The notes under the pieces are model-generated. The model was not told the origin of the DNA. It did not search any database and worked only from the letters and a program-made list of their open reading frames with translations. The position numbers and the translations under genes are program-made. Positions 1 through 7,202 of a stretch of 16,932 nt of DNA are shown here, in pieces. The DNA comes from Candidatus Fermentibacteraceae bacterium (GTDB lineage Bacteria; Fermentibacterota; Fermentibacteria; Fermentibacterales; JCC-6): positions 1-16,932 of the forward strand of contig JAOZQW010000013.1 in NCBI GenBank assembly GCA_029932015.1, in the 5' to 3' direction. Position 1 is the stretch's first letter. Every line of letters begins with the position of its first letter.

Positions 1-664
1 ACCCCAGGGTTATCCCGGCGTGGAAGCAGGGGACAGACTGCTTCCAGACCCAGGAAGCGACCGAGTCAACTCCGGGATAGCTGTAGTCGTCGAAAGAGTA
101 ATCATACTGGACCTGGCCAAACCTCAATCCACCTGAGATGCCTGCATGCATGCCGTCCGAGAATTCCCAGGAGGCTCCCCCCAGAGCTTCCCATAGACCG
201 CCTGCGGCAAGTAGTGTTTCCACTCTATCAATGCCTGGCTGGGACGGGTCCTCAGGAAGGTAATGAATCCCATCATACATGCTGTTTGAGATCTTTGTAA
301 CGCCTCCCCCGACAACGATCGCATCGTCCAGCCTGAAGGCGGCGGCTCCCGTGAGAGAACCCATGCCGCTGCCGGATCTGTAGGTATGATGAGTAGAGTC
401 GACAACCTCTTCGGCCCATGCGATGGAAGAGGAAGAGAGAGTAGACTGGAAGAGTTCAACTTCAGAAAGTGAGGCGGGATTCAGGAAGAGTGCTGCAGGT
501 CCCCCTGCACCGAATATTCTGATACCACCCAGAGCGGCTGATCGAACACTGATCGCATTGACCGCATTCCCGTATCCCAGAGCATCAAAGTAGCCGTAAC
601 CATGGCTGACGGCTGCAAGAACAAGGAGAGTGAGGAATGAGAGGCAGTGGAGAGATCGCCACAT
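1..664 (-). CDS. Outer-membrane beta-barrel protein (FadL/PorV-like), C-terminus cut by window edge
   Basis: About 221 N-terminal residues are visible and the reading frame stays open to the left edge. Residues 1-22 form a signal peptide (MWRSLHC, a hydrophobic run, then a polar SHG-YG region). The next segment has SVRSAALGGIRIFGAGGPAALFLNPASL. This is the typical start of FadL/OMPP1 and PorV/PorQ-like barrels of the FCB group, where 'aalGGa..a..gg..al..NPA.l' precedes the strands. The rest is rich in Gly, Tyr and alternating hydrophobic residues, as in beta strands (AAFRLDDAIVVGGGV, GGLRFGQVQYDYSFDDY). The start is ATG 664 rather than ATG 670, because AAGGAG (minus strand, about 677-672) lies 7 nt from 664 and directly abuts 670. 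It lies 38 bp downstream of the propeller gene on the same strand, so the two are probably co-transcribed. PorV-like proteins help deliver type IX secretion cargo, which would suit that neighbour, but ligand and exact family are not resolved. Confidence 0.7.
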   Translation of the reverse strand, partial: MWRSLHCLSFLTLLVLAAVSHGYGYFDALGYGNAVNAISVRSAALGGIRIFGAGGPAALFLNPASLSEVELFQSTLSSSSIAWAEEVVDSTHHTYRSGSGMGSLTGAAAFRLDDAIVVGGGVTKISNSMYDGIHYLPEDPSQPGIDRVETLLAAGGLWEALGGASWEFSDGMHAGISGGLRFGQVQYDYSFDDYSYPGVDSVASWVWKQSVPCFHAGITLG

Positions 665-702
665 AATCATACTCCTTATCCGGGCATATAAGCTATCCCA
701 GG

Positions 703-2199
703 TTATTCGATGAACACCACTTTCTCCAGGCAGACACTTTCTCCAGTAACCAGCCTGGCGTAGTACACGCCGGTGCTGAGAGTGGCGCCATCGAAGACGA
801 TGGACTGTCTACCCGCCGGGAGGTATCCATCATGGACCGTTGAAACGAGTCGTCCGGCAAGATCAAAGACCCTTATGGACACCGGACCATCATACTTCTG
901 GTCAAGGATGAAAGCAGCCCCCTGACTGCATGGATTCGGTCTGCATTCGAAGAGAGAGACCGGAGCAGGAGGGTCATCCTCTATCCCTGTGGGATTGTCA
1001 TGTAGTTTCATGAGCCACATATCGACGCGGCCTCCTCCGAAGCTCAGGGTCGACCCCCCAAGTAGATAATCATATTCATTCACCTGGCGCACTACATTCG
1101 CGACATCGCTTGCCGGGCCGCCGTAAGTAGAATCCCATAGGAGCACACCTGCTGTATCGAGCCTGAGTATCCACATCTCGGTCCAGGGATTGCCTTCGTA
1201 TCCGGCCCAGGCCGCAATGGCAAATCCACCATCACTGGTCTCTTCGATCCAGTGACCCTCGTCATCGGCGGCATGATCGTAAGTCCTGTCCCAGATGACA
1301 TCCCCCTGGGAGTCGATTCTGAATACCCAGAGATCGCACTCAGAGCCGTTATCGAACAGTCCCGTAAGGACATAGGTGCTATCCAGGCATGGAGCGGAGT
1401 GGTAAACCCTGTCATATCCAGTATCCCCGTAGGTCTTCTCCCATTCGAGATTCCCATCGACATCCAGCTTGAGGACCCAGGCATCATATTCACCGGCTCC
1501 CTGAGAGTTGGTATATCCGGTGACGAAATAGCCGCCGTCAGGATGGGAGTAGACTGTCTTCGCCACGTCGTAGTCAGTTCCGCCGAAAGTCTCGGCCCAT
1601 TCGATATTGCCGCCTGCATCGAGCTTCACCACCCATGCATCGACAAATCCTGCTCCTGATGAACGGGTCCATCCACATGCTATGTAGCCGCCTGCGGGAC
1701 TCGCCTGAATAAAGCGAATACCGTCATCTTCGGAGCCACCAAACTGTTGGAACCACTCTTCGGTCCCAAGGGAATCGATCTTGAGCAGTATTGCGTCACC
1801 GCCGCCGAAGCCCCATTGCCCGCATTTGTATCCGGCAGCCAGATATCCGCCATCTCCGGTCTCGATGAGGTGATACACCGTTTCAAAACAGTCCGCGACT
1901 CCATAAGTCTCTTCCCAGAGGACTCCGCCATCCGGGTCGAGTTCAAGTATCCACATATCCGGCTTGCCGAAGACTCCGAATCCATATGATTCAGTCATGC
2001 CCGCTATAAGGCATCCCTCACTATCAGTAAGGACGATGGAGTTCACCTCTTCATTATCTGCACCTCCGTAGAAGAGGCTCCATAGAGTAGTGAGTTCGGC
2101 GCCGGCTTCCTGTCCGGGGAGCTGACCGGTAAGAAGAGCAGGGAGGAGAAGTATCATCATCATTCTTAACAAGCTGTTCCCGCTTCCATAAGTTCTCAT
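703..2199 (-). CDS. Secreted seven-bladed beta-propeller-like protein with C-terminal type IX-style sorting domain
   Basis: 498 aa. Residues about 1-30 are a signal peptide (basic start, RMMMILLLPALLTGQ core). Residues about 37-402 contain a repeat of about 50-55 aa with the pattern [DE]xWxxKLDxxGNxxWxxTYGGxxxD...xxDGGYxxxGxT. The W-[IVL]-x-K-[IL]-D strand occurs at about 83, 136, 189, 241, 291, 343 and 395, giving seven units. The N-terminal LWSLFYGG (39-46) supplies the missing end of the last unit, a velcro-type closure. Residues about 414-498 are a small Ig-like domain (RPNPCSQG, IRVFDLAGRLV, LSTGVYYARL, EKVVFIE) of the FlgD-Ig / T9SS type A sorting type found in FCB bacteria. The protein is therefore likely exported and surface-attached or released. 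No catalytic residues are evident. The ATG at 2199 has only a distant AGGA upstream. An outer-membrane barrel gene follows 38 bp downstream. Confidence 0.8.
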   Translation of the reverse strand: MRTYGSGNSLLRMMMILLLPALLTGQLPGQEAGAELTTLWSLFYGGADNEEVNSIVLTDSEGCLIAGMTESYGFGVFGKPDMWILELDPDGGVLWEETYGVADCFETVYHLIETGDGGYLAAGYKCGQWGFGGGDAILLKIDSLGTEEWFQQFGGSEDDGIRFIQASPAGGYIACGWTRSSGAGFVDAWVVKLDAGGNIEWAETFGGTDYDVAKTVYSHPDGGYFVTGYTNSQGAGEYDAWVLKLDVDGNLEWEKTYGDTGYDRVYHSAPCLDSTYVLTGLFDNGSECDLWVFRIDSQGDVIWDRTYDHAADDEGHWIEETSDGGFAIAAWAGYEGNPWTEMWILRLDTAGVLLWDSTYGGPASDVANVVRQVNEYDYLLGGSTLSFGGGRVDMWLMKLHDNPTGIEDDPPAPVSLFECRPNPCSQGAAFILDQKYDGPVSIRVFDLAGRLVSTVHDGYLPAGRQSIVFDGATLSTGVYYARLVTGESVCLEKVVFIE

Positions 2200-2223
2200 T
2201 GTGAGGAATATCCTGTCGGAGCT

Positions 2224-2252
2224 TTAATCAATACAATACCGATAAGTATAAT
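2224..2252 (+). promoter_or_regulatory. Possible promoter for the M20 amidohydrolase gene
   Basis: The 172-bp divergent gap between the propeller gene and the amidohydrolase contains a perfect TATAAT at 2247-2252. A poor -35 candidate, TTAATC (2224-2229), lies 17 bp upstream. Transcription would start near 2260, about 110 nt before the proposed start of translation. No convincing promoter was seen for the opposite direction. The sigma-70 consensus may not apply in this organism. Confidence 0.3.
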
Positions 2253-2371
2253 CCCATTTGGATACGGTAGTGCACTGCATTCCTCACGAACTTGACGCGA
2301 GGTGCTGATACCGGCAATGTGAATCCTGGGCGTCTGAACATGACCGTCATGGTGGATCGGAAGGGAATATC

Positions 2372-3487
2372 ATAGATCTCATCGACCTGAGACACAGTCT
2401 TCACAGAGAGGCTGAGCTTGCAGGCTGCGAGGAAAGGACCGCTGACATACTGAGAGCGGTCCTCGAAGGACTCAATCCGGACCAGCTGCTCACAGGGGTG
2501 GGCGGGTATGGCATCATCGCAGTCTACGGAGGAGCGCAGCCAGGCAGGACCGTTTTGCTTCGCTGCGAGATAGATGCTGTTCCTGTTGAAGAGACTCTCG
2601 AGATCCCTTACAGGTCGGTTCGCAGGAACATCTCCCACAAGTGCGGCCACGATGGACATATGGCGATCATGGCCGGAGTTGCGGCCTGGCTCAAGCCGAA
2701 CCACCATCGTACCGGCGCAGTACTCCTGCTATTCCAGCCAGCGGAGGAGACAGGCAGCGGCGCCCTGAAGGTGCTCAGCGATCCACTGTATTCACAATTC
2801 AAGCCTGATCTCGCAATCGCCCTGCACAATCTGCCGGGTTTCCCCATGGGAGAGATAATCATGGGGGACGGGACTTTTGCCAGTGCATCAACAGGTATGA
2901 TCGTGAAATTGACCGGCAGGAGTTCCCATGCGGGAGAACCGCTTGCCGGGGTCAGCCCCGCTGGGGCTGTGGCTTCCATGATAGACCATTTCGAAAGGAT
3001 CTCGTGTCCTGCCGAGGGCATCTTTATCACGCTGGTCCACGCCACCATCGGTGAAGCCGGTTTCGGCATCCTTCCGTCTGAGGCAACGGTAATGGCTACA
3101 CTTCGAGCACCCGCGATGGAGCAGGTGAAAGAGCTTTCGGATAGATCTGTCAGAGAATTCGCGCGGATAGCGGAAGAGGAGGGACTTGCATTCGAAATAG
3201 AATGGACCGAGGAGTTCCCATCCACCGAGAATTCGGATTCAGCCAATAGGCTCATCCGAGGGGCAGCGAAGCAGCTCCATATGCCTGTAAGGGAGATTAA
3301 GGGACCATTCCCATGGTCCGAGGACTTCGGTCATTTCACCATGAATTATCCTGGAGCCCTGTTCGGCATCGGCTCAGGCGAAGGGTCCCCTCCGCTCCAC
3401 AGTCCGGAGTACGACTTCCCTGACAGTCTGATCCGTCCCGGCATCGATATTCTGACAGGCATCATCGAGAGGGCATTTGACCAGTAG
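2372..3487 (+). CDS. M20 family metallo-amidohydrolase (M20D-like), probable non-canonical ATA start
   Basis: Predicted zinc-dependent hydrolase of N-acyl or peptide bonds, in the amidohydrolase/IAA-amino acid hydrolase branch of peptidase family M20. Every expected metal-site element is visible: KCGHDGHM, FQPAEETGSGA (catalytic plus ligand Glu), ALHNLPGFPMG, the dimerisation-domain GRSSHAGEP, and the C-terminal WSEDFGHF. The conserved N-terminus is also present in frame (DLIDLRHSLHREAEL, EERTADIL, GLNPDQLLTGVGGYGI). The first ordinary in-frame start is GTG 2498, inside the GVGGYGI motif, and would delete about 40 conserved residues. The frame is open back to TGA 2306-2308 without ATG, GTG or TTG. 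ATA 2372 follows GGAAGGG (2359-2365) by 6 nt and would give a 371-aa protein of near-normal length, so I place the start there. Either an AUA start or an ATG-to-ATA change is implied. It has no signal peptide and is probably cytoplasmic. It converges on the MATE gene with 2 bp between stops. Confidence 0.8.
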   Translation: MDLIDLRHSLHREAELAGCEERTADILRAVLEGLNPDQLLTGVGGYGIIAVYGGAQPGRTVLLRCEIDAVPVEETLEIPYRSVRRNISHKCGHDGHMAIMAGVAAWLKPNHHRTGAVLLLFQPAEETGSGALKVLSDPLYSQFKPDLAIALHNLPGFPMGEIIMGDGTFASASTGMIVKLTGRSSHAGEPLAGVSPAGAVASMIDHFERISCPAEGIFITLVHATIGEAGFGILPSEATVMATLRAPAMEQVKELSDRSVREFARIAEEEGLAFEIEWTEEFPSTENSDSANRLIRGAAKQLHMPVREIKGPFPWSEDFGHFTMNYPGALFGIGSGEGSPPLHSPEYDFPDSLIRPGIDILTGIIERAFDQ

Positions 3488-3489
3488 CT

Positions 3490-4887
3490 TCACAGTACTT
3501 CAGGGTCAGGGACAGACGGAGTATCCTTTCCCAGAAGGTCTATCCGCTTCCACCTGCCTGTTCTGAACCTGAGGAAGAAGATGAGGCCGAAGATGGCAAC
3601 ATATATGCTTGTGAAGAGCCAGAGATTGACAATTCCAGCGCCCCGGACCGCATACAGGTAGATCACCCCGGGGATCCAGAGAAGCCATCCAAGCAGACCC
3701 GATGCCCATACGATGAACTTCGTATCACCGGCGCCTCTGAGTGCACCGCTGTACATGAGGTTGACTGCATCAAATATCCCCCAGGCCGCAACTATTGCCA
3801 GAAGCTTCCATGTTGTCTCGGTCAGTTCCTCAATTGTGCAGGTTGAGTCGGGGCTGAAGAAGAGCTTTATGTAGAATCCTGGGAAGATGATGAAGGTGAG
3901 AGCAAGAGGAACGAAATAGCACAGGGACAGAAGAAGGGATCTACGTGTAGCGCGAATGGCCATTGCCGTATTGCCCATTCCGATGCACCGTCCGACGATC
4001 ACGGTCGTCGCAAAGCCGAATCCGAGCAGCGGATTGAAAGCGAGATTGTTCACGCTGAAAGCGATGTTGTTAGATGTGAAATCTATTGATCCCATTCTTC
4101 CCACAATGAAGATGAAAACCGTGAAACTCGCCACATCCATGAAGATCTGAAGACCGGCAGGGAATCCGAACCGGATGATCCTGCCGGTCAGCGCACGTGA
4201 GAACCTGAAGTTCTCTCTGGTCCTGTATCTCCTGGCGGTCTCCCCGGTGTAGGCAGCTACTGTGAGGATGATACCAGGAATGAAAGAGGAGATGGCCGTG
4301 GCGATGGCAGCACCCTCTATACCCATCTCAGGGAAACCGAATTTGCCGAATATCAGGATGTAGTCGAGCAGGACATTGAGACCGGCTCCAAACAGAACAG
4401 CGAGCATTGTGGGAACGGTTCTACCCCTCCCGTTCCAGAAAGAGGATGCGGCCGCGGTGAAGATCGGACCCGACGCCGAGAACATCATTATTCGGAAATA
4501 GATCTTCTCCAGATGCAGAACTTCCGGGGCGTGACCCGCAAGATCGAGGAGCATGCTTCCCGGGATCGCCAGAGCCGCCATGACTGGAACTGATGCCATA
4601 GCCAGGAAGAGTCCCTGCGCGAGTGATTTCGAGCATCCTTCCCGGTCATCACCTCCATAGAATTGTGAGACGAATGTACTGGAGTATGAGACCGTTCCGT
4701 AGAAGACGCATAGCAGTGTGAAACTCAGAATTCCTGCGGGAAGCGCAGCCTGGAGTTCGAGCTGGCTGTGCTGAGCCAGAAACAGCCTGTCGCAGAACAT
4801 CATGATGGTGCGGCCGGCCATTCCCGCTATTATCGGGAGCGAGACGGCGAGAATCTTCCTGTACGAATCCGGAGCATGCTCGGGCAT
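3490..4887 (-). CDS. MATE family multidrug/Na+ antiporter-type efflux transporter
   Basis: 465 aa, the usual length for the MATE family (about 440-480). It is very hydrophobic, with about 12 membrane segments in two homologous six-helix halves. The first half begins ILAVSLPIIAGMAGRTIMMFCDRLFLAQ, the standard MATE TM1 region (P-I-I-x-G...x-D-x-x-F-x-x). The second half contains IIRFGFPAGLQIFMDVASFTVFIFIVGRMG, the repeat of that motif, followed by GFGFATTVIVGRCIGMGN, matching the MATE A-x-x-x-x-V-G-x-x-x-G-x-G-N segment. Near the C-terminus SGALRGAGDTKF is the family signature. It sits in the cytoplasmic membrane and exports organic compounds in exchange for H+ or Na+; the substrate cannot be read from sequence. 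The start ATG 4887 has AAGG about 10 nt upstream. The nearest genes do not suggest a specific cargo, and it is probably a single-gene transcript. Confidence 0.92.
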   Translation of the reverse strand: MPEHAPDSYRKILAVSLPIIAGMAGRTIMMFCDRLFLAQHSQLELQAALPAGILSFTLLCVFYGTVSYSSTFVSQFYGGDDREGCSKSLAQGLFLAMASVPVMAALAIPGSMLLDLAGHAPEVLHLEKIYFRIMMFSASGPIFTAAASSFWNGRGRTVPTMLAVLFGAGLNVLLDYILIFGKFGFPEMGIEGAAIATAISSFIPGIILTVAAYTGETARRYRTRENFRFSRALTGRIIRFGFPAGLQIFMDVASFTVFIFIVGRMGSIDFTSNNIAFSVNNLAFNPLLGFGFATTVIVGRCIGMGNTAMAIRATRRSLLLSLCYFVPLALTFIIFPGFYIKLFFSPDSTCTIEELTETTWKLLAIVAAWGIFDAVNLMYSGALRGAGDTKFIVWASGLLGWLLWIPGVIYLYAVRGAGIVNLWLFTSIYVAIFGLIFFLRFRTGRWKRIDLLGKDTPSVPDPEVL

Positions 4888-4997
4888 CAGTGACCAGCCT
4901 TCTTGATCATTCTCTATCCGACCTCATTCGTTCTGATCTGAGGGTAATGGCATTCAGGGGAGCATAGTGGATAGTTGATGGTTGTCCAGTTCAGACC

Positions 4998-5033
4998 CTG
5001 GAGGACCCTGGCTGGCGCTTTCCGGTCCTCCAG
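4998..5033. repeat. Perfect 10-bp inverted repeat (hairpin) in the MATE-lipoprotein intergenic gap
   Basis: CTGGAGGACC (4998-5007) and its exact reverse complement GGTCCTCCAG (5024-5033) are separated by 16 nt. Neither side is followed by a T-run, so this is not an ordinary intrinsic terminator. It could be an RNA structure in the 5' leader of the MATE transcript (minus strand) or a protein-binding site. Confidence 0.6.
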
Positions 5034-5054
5034 ATACACCTGTCGCTGACACCT

Positions 5055-5129
5055 GTTAACGCTGAGATGTTAATATCTAGTTATGTAATGATATACGACT
5101 CCACGCGTAAAGCTCCTCAGCGCGTTAAC
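5055..5129. repeat. Imperfect inverted repeat GTTAAC-GCTGAG
   Basis: GTTAACGCTGAG (5055-5066) reappears in reverse complement as CTCAGCGCGTTAAC (5116-5129), which has an extra CG in the middle. A partial third copy, GTTAACTCAGCG, overlaps the right arm. The 49 bp between the arms are AT-rich. The arms could be paired regulator sites. The whole 4888-5337 gap holds this repeat, the hairpin at 4998, and the candidate promoter at 5250; I see no gene in it. Confidence 0.4.
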
Positions 5130-5229
5130 TCAGCGGGATTCAGAGATAGATTTCAGCGCTTGCGACGGTAGAAGGAGGAATCTGTCACTGATATAACCGG
5201 GACTATCCATGAATCCTGCCATATTGGAA

Positions 5230-5265
5230 CCGACAGGCAGGAGAGTCAGTATAATGATCTGTCGG
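5230..5265 (+). promoter_or_regulatory. Candidate promoter with flanking 7-bp inverted repeat, upstream of the Fn3 lipoprotein
   Basis: A perfect TATAAT lies at 5250-5255. Its -35 region is weak: TTGGAA at 5224-5229 is 20 bp away, and GAACCG is at 17 bp. The box sits inside the loop of an exact inverted repeat, CCGACAG (5230-5236) and CTGTCGG (5259-5265). A dimeric regulator bound across these arms would cover the -10 element. The lipoprotein start is 83 bp downstream of the -10 box. Confidence 0.35.
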
Positions 5266-5337
5266 GGTTTGTCACCGTGGGCAAAAGACTGTATTTTCCA
5301 CAGTGAAATGAATTCTGAAACTGATTGGAGAAATGAT

Positions 5338-6114
5338 ATGAGGAAGTATCTGTTTCTGTTTATAGTGCTCGCCGTTGCCATCGTCGGATGCTCCAACGAT
5401 CCCTCGGCACCGTCTGGAAACCTGCCCAATGTTACGAATCTCACTGTTGATGAAACCGCTTCAAAGGGTGATTCAGTTGTACTCGTGTGGGACCCGCTTG
5501 ATCAGGATGTCGATGGATACCACATCTACTACGCCACAACGGTACCTGGCGATTGGGGAGAACCCGGCCTGACGGCGGATACGACCTGGACGCATATAGC
5601 CACTTCTACAGGCTACTATGAGGTCAAGGCATCCAAGGGTCTTGAATACTCAGCGGGTTTCTCGAACAGGGTTAACTGCAGGGCAGAGGAGAACTACTTC
5701 GCCGAGATGCAGCTCAGAGCGAACTCGGCGGCCAATGGTCTTCTCTTCGATGCTGACGGACTCGGCTGGGCGACCGGCATCGCCGACTCCTCCGAGTTTA
5801 CCCAGGACCTCTATGTGGATGTAGTCGATAACAAGATCTACCTCTTCTCCGGCGATCACAATCCTGCTCTCTATCCAGGCGGACACAGTACGAAGCTCTG
5901 CGATCAGAGTGGCTACGGAAATGTTGCCCCTGAGGCAGGCTCCGCAGACTGGGCTGATTCAATACAGGTGACTGGTCCCAATTGGATATTCATCCAGCTT
6001 GAGAACGGGGATTATGCTGAATTCTACGTTGACAGCGTCTACACCGATGGAGTAGATCTGCCCAACTTCGAGTATCAGACCATCAATGGGCTCAGGCTCT
6101 TCAACGTACTGTAA
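5338..6114 (+). CDS. Fibronectin type III domain lipoprotein
   Basis: 258 aa. The first residues are a lipoprotein signal: MRKYLFLFIVLAVAIVG-C, with lipobox IVGC and lipidated Cys18. It is therefore predicted to be anchored to a membrane after processing by signal peptidase II. Residues about 28-112 form an Fn3 fold (PNVTNLTV, SVVLVWDPLDQDVDGYHIYYA, the tyrosine-corner-like YYEVKASKGLEYSAGFSNRV). Residues about 113-258 form a second, unrecognised beta-rich region with many aromatic and acidic residues (FDADGLGWATGIADSS, VDVVDNKIYLFSGDHN, FIQLENGDYAEFYVDSVYTDG). The start is ATG 5338, not the in-frame ATG 5209: GGAG at 5327-5330 lies 7 nt before 5338, and only this start places the lipobox at the N-terminus. 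A strong terminator follows 20 bp after the stop, so the gene is probably monocistronic. Function unknown; Fn3 plus a lipid anchor suggests surface binding or scaffold roles. Confidence 0.82.
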   Translation: MRKYLFLFIVLAVAIVGCSNDPSAPSGNLPNVTNLTVDETASKGDSVVLVWDPLDQDVDGYHIYYATTVPGDWGEPGLTADTTWTHIATSTGYYEVKASKGLEYSAGFSNRVNCRAEENYFAEMQLRANSAANGLLFDADGLGWATGIADSSEFTQDLYVDVVDNKIYLFSGDHNPALYPGGHSTKLCDQSGYGNVAPEAGSADWADSIQVTGPNWIFIQLENGDYAEFYVDSVYTDGVDLPNFEYQTINGLRLFNVL

Positions 6115-6133
6115 AAGACAGGATCATCTAATG

Positions 6134-6170
6134 GAGGGCGGCGGGGCTATGCTCCGCTGCCCTTCTTCAT
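6134..6170 (+). terminator. Intrinsic terminator after the Fn3 lipoprotein
   Basis: A 12-bp GC-rich stem pairs GGGCGGCGGGGC (6136-6147) with GCTCCGCTGCCC (6151-6162) across a TAT loop, with two G-T pairs. It extends outward by A6135-T6163. It is followed by a broken T-rich tract (TTCTTCATCATT). It begins 20 bp past the stop codon. Confidence 0.75.
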
Positions 6171-6232
6171 CATTGAAAGCGCCAACTTCCACACTATCCT
6201 ACCCGTTGTGCAGAAGCCGGTAATCCTCGATG

Positions 6233-6248
6233 TGCTTAAGTGCTTAAG
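6233..6248. repeat. Tandem TGCTTAAG x2, just upstream of a consensus -35
   Basis: TGCTTAAG occurs twice head to tail at 6233-6240 and 6241-6248. Each copy contains the palindrome CTTAAG. The second copy ends 25 bp before TTGACA (6274). This position suits an activator or repressor site for the LamG gene. Confidence 0.45.
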
Positions 6249-6273
6249 TTGCATTCATGGAACAGAGGAGGTC

Positions 6274-6327
6274 TTGACAGAATGGATTTCGGGTCCATAC
6301 TTATCATGTTGAAGGAAGGGATATAAT
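6274..6327 (+). promoter_or_regulatory. Promoter(s) for the LamG gene
   Basis: A perfect -35 TTGACA (6274-6279) is followed after 16 bp by CATACT (6296-6301). A second candidate is a perfect -10 TATAAT (6322-6327) with TTATCA (6301-6306) 15 bp upstream. Either gives a 5' leader of roughly 70-100 nt before GTG 6407. The rest of the 6115-6406 gap holds the terminator and the tandem repeat described separately, and no gene. Confidence 0.5.
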
Positions 6328-6406
6328 CCGGATCGGGAGTCTCCGGCCTCAGTTGCAATTCTGCTTGAGATCAGGTCACATGTCTCTCCGATGAATAAGG
6401 AGGAAA

Positions 6407-7198
6407 GTGAACTTCATCAGAATCGTCCCCTTTCTTCTTATTCTGCCAGTTCTGGCTTCAGTGGTATCGGCTGACAACACCCATTCTCTCAGTTTTGACG
6501 GATTGAGCCACTATGTCGAGGTTGCATCTGATTCTCTCCTCAATCCGACTGAGAGTATAACCCTCGAGGCATGGATCAAGCCGATGTCCTGGGGGGACCC
6601 ATCTTACGGCAGCGCCATCGTCGGCATGCATCAGCTGTCCGAGAGCAGCGAAGCCGGATATGTCATGAGTTGCGCAAACAACGGAATGCTCTCTATCTCG
6701 TTCGAGATCGATACAGATGCTCAGGTGCTGGAGCTGGGTGAGGCTCAGACGCCGCCAGTCATTGAACTGGACAGTTGGTCTCACATCGCCGTAACCTGGG
6801 ATGGCAGCATTATTACTCTCTACATCGACGGACATGTTCACGAGACTGTCAATTGTGACGGTGATCTGCTTGTCTCATCGTATCCACTCAGGATCGCACA
6901 GGCATCGGACCCTTCCGCCGGTAGACGATTCTTCAATGGTCTCATAGATGAGGTCAGGATATGGGATCTCTGCAGAACCCAGCCGGAGATCGAAGGCGGC
7001 ATGTTCGAGGATGTTTCCGGGGAGTCCGGCCTCGTCGGATACTGGAATTTCGAGACCGGTTCAGGTGACAGAGCATTTGATTCAAGCGGCTTCGGGAACG
7101 ATGGTGTGATATACGAAGCATCATGGAGCACGGATGTTCCAGCTCCTGCTGAGTTCTCGGACTCGACATGGGGTATGATCAAGTTGGTCTTCGAATAG
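6407..7198 (+). CDS. Secreted LamG / concanavalin A-like jellyroll domain protein
   Basis: 263 aa. Residues 1-22 are a signal peptide (MNFIRIVPFLLILPVLASVVSA, cut before DNTHS). The remainder is one LamG-like jellyroll (Laminin_G_3 type) of about 200 aa. It opens with LSFDGLSHYVEV and SITLEAWIKP. It continues with SWSHIAVTWDGSIITLYIDG, then FNGLIDEVRIWDLCRTQ, and ends with the signature LVGYWNFETGSGDRAFDSSGFGNDG. These domains usually bind carbohydrate or protein and occur in secreted proteins of FCB and Planctomycetes lineages. Unlike the propeller protein at 703-2199 it has no C-terminal sorting domain, so it may be released or held in the periplasm. GTG 6407 is chosen because no other start precedes the signal peptide in frame. 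A full AAGGAGG lies only 3 nt upstream, an unusually short spacing. Its stop is 4 bp from the stop of the converging gene. Confidence 0.85.
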   Translation: MNFIRIVPFLLILPVLASVVSADNTHSLSFDGLSHYVEVASDSLLNPTESITLEAWIKPMSWGDPSYGSAIVGMHQLSESSEAGYVMSCANNGMLSISFEIDTDAQVLELGEAQTPPVIELDSWSHIAVTWDGSIITLYIDGHVHETVNCDGDLLVSSYPLRIAQASDPSAGRRFFNGLIDEVRIWDLCRTQPEIEGGMFEDVSGESGLVGYWNFETGSGDRAFDSSGFGNDGVIYEASWSTDVPAPAEFSDSTWGMIKLVFE

Positions 7199-7202
7199 CA
7201 GT

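Noticed and set aside
2339..2375. Start of the M20 gene at ATG 2340 or 2349 followed by a frameshift
   Set aside because: These ATGs are in another frame that ends at TAG after a few codons and have no ribosome-binding site; ATA 2372 with GGAAGGG upstream explains the data without a frameshift, though read errors cannot be excluded.
2228..2707. Minus-strand open frame of 159 codons opposite the M20 hydrolase N-terminus
   Set aside because: It is a shadow of the M20 gene: the plus strand carries conserved M20 motifs in the same bases, and the minus translation has no recognisable domain.
2608..3255. Minus-strand open frame of 215 codons opposite the M20 hydrolase
   Set aside because: It overlaps the M20 metal-binding motifs and has a serine/proline-rich translation typical of antisense frames.
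5209..5337. Earlier in-frame ATG 5209 as start of the Fn3 lipoprotein
   Set aside because: It would add 43 residues before the lipobox and has no suitably spaced ribosome-binding site; ATG 5338 has GGAG at 7 nt.
6391..6474. ATG 6391 reading frame overlapping the LamG start
   Set aside because: It is a 27-codon frame out of phase with the LamG protein and itself lacks an upstream ribosome-binding site; the signal peptide in the GTG 6407 frame is the real gene start.
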